5,747 bases of DNA from a bacterium BMS3Bbin02 (GTDB taxonomy: Bacteria > Actinomycetota > Acidimicrobiia > Spongiisociales > UBA5794), in assembly GCA_002898115.1 (NCBI GenBank), contig BDTL01000047.1, positions 1 through 5,747 on the forward strand, in the 5' to 3' direction. Positions within the stretch are counted from its first letter, which is position 1; each line of letters begins with the position of its first letter. The notes beneath the pieces were generated by a model. It did no database searches. It was given only the letters and a program-made list of their open reading frames with translations, and was not told the DNA's origin. Both the position numbers and the translations under genes were made by a program. Positions 5,693 to 5,747 of this stretch are shown in pieces.

Positions 5693-5730
5693 TGCGATGC
5701 TGGGGGCCATATATGGCCCCCAGCATCGCA
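5693..5730. promoter_or_regulatory. Perfect 38-bp palindrome upstream of azlC
   Basis: The two 19-base halves (5693-5711 and 5712-5730) are exact reverse complements. As RNA it can form a very stable hairpin with arm TGCGATGCTGGGGGCC and an ATATAT centre. It lies about 38 bases before the azlC start, between azlC and whatever gene is past the window edge. It may be a terminator of the neighbour, a leader hairpin of azlC, or a dimer-binding operator. No U-tract follows on either strand. Confidence 0.6.
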
Positions 5731-5747
5731 CGAAGCCTATCGGTCTC

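Overview
The window looks like a chromosomal segment of a moderately GC-rich actinobacterium-like organism, possibly in the Acidimicrobiia. That placement is an inference from protein style: Actinobacteria-like Fic, DUF3179 and AzlCD sequences, GTG and TTG starts, and hairpins without U-tracts. No rRNA or tRNA gene is present to confirm it. The window encodes seven proteins, almost back to back, and no CRISPR array or transposase was seen.

Layout. Bases 44-1018 (+) are one gene interrupted by an in-frame TGA at 728-730. The two halves form a single GrdB/PrdB-family protein in which TGA sits exactly at the selenocysteine of the U-P-V-C redox motif. A hairpin with a GGU-containing apical loop follows at the distance expected for a bacterial SECIS. 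A conventional gene caller would split this selenoprotein into a truncated protein and an orphan tail. Bases 1085-2066 (-) hold a two-gene cassette: a ribbon-helix-helix protein followed, with a 23-nt overlap, by a Fic-domain protein with a near-canonical HPFANGNGRTAR motif. This is a probable toxin-antitoxin or modification/regulator pair. Bases 2211-2888 (-) encode a DUF1003 membrane protein with an N-terminal four-cysteine, zinc-finger-like knuckle. Divergent from it, bases 3071-4567 (+) encode an exported, probably lipid-anchored DUF3179 protein with a conserved CTLCGS motif. Bases 4653-5655 (-) encode AzlD and AzlC, a two-component branched-chain amino-acid exporter with overlapping reading frames.

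Most intergenic spaces carry a strong inverted repeat. There is a perfect 18-bp stem between the selenoprotein and fic, related long hairpins on both sides of the DUF3179 gene, and a perfect 38-bp palindrome upstream of azlC. None is followed by a U-tract. Apart from the fic cassette and azlCD, the genes do not form an obvious common pathway. The most notable item is the recoded selenoprotein, followed by the RHH-Fic pair, which has no recognisable Fic-inhibition motif.
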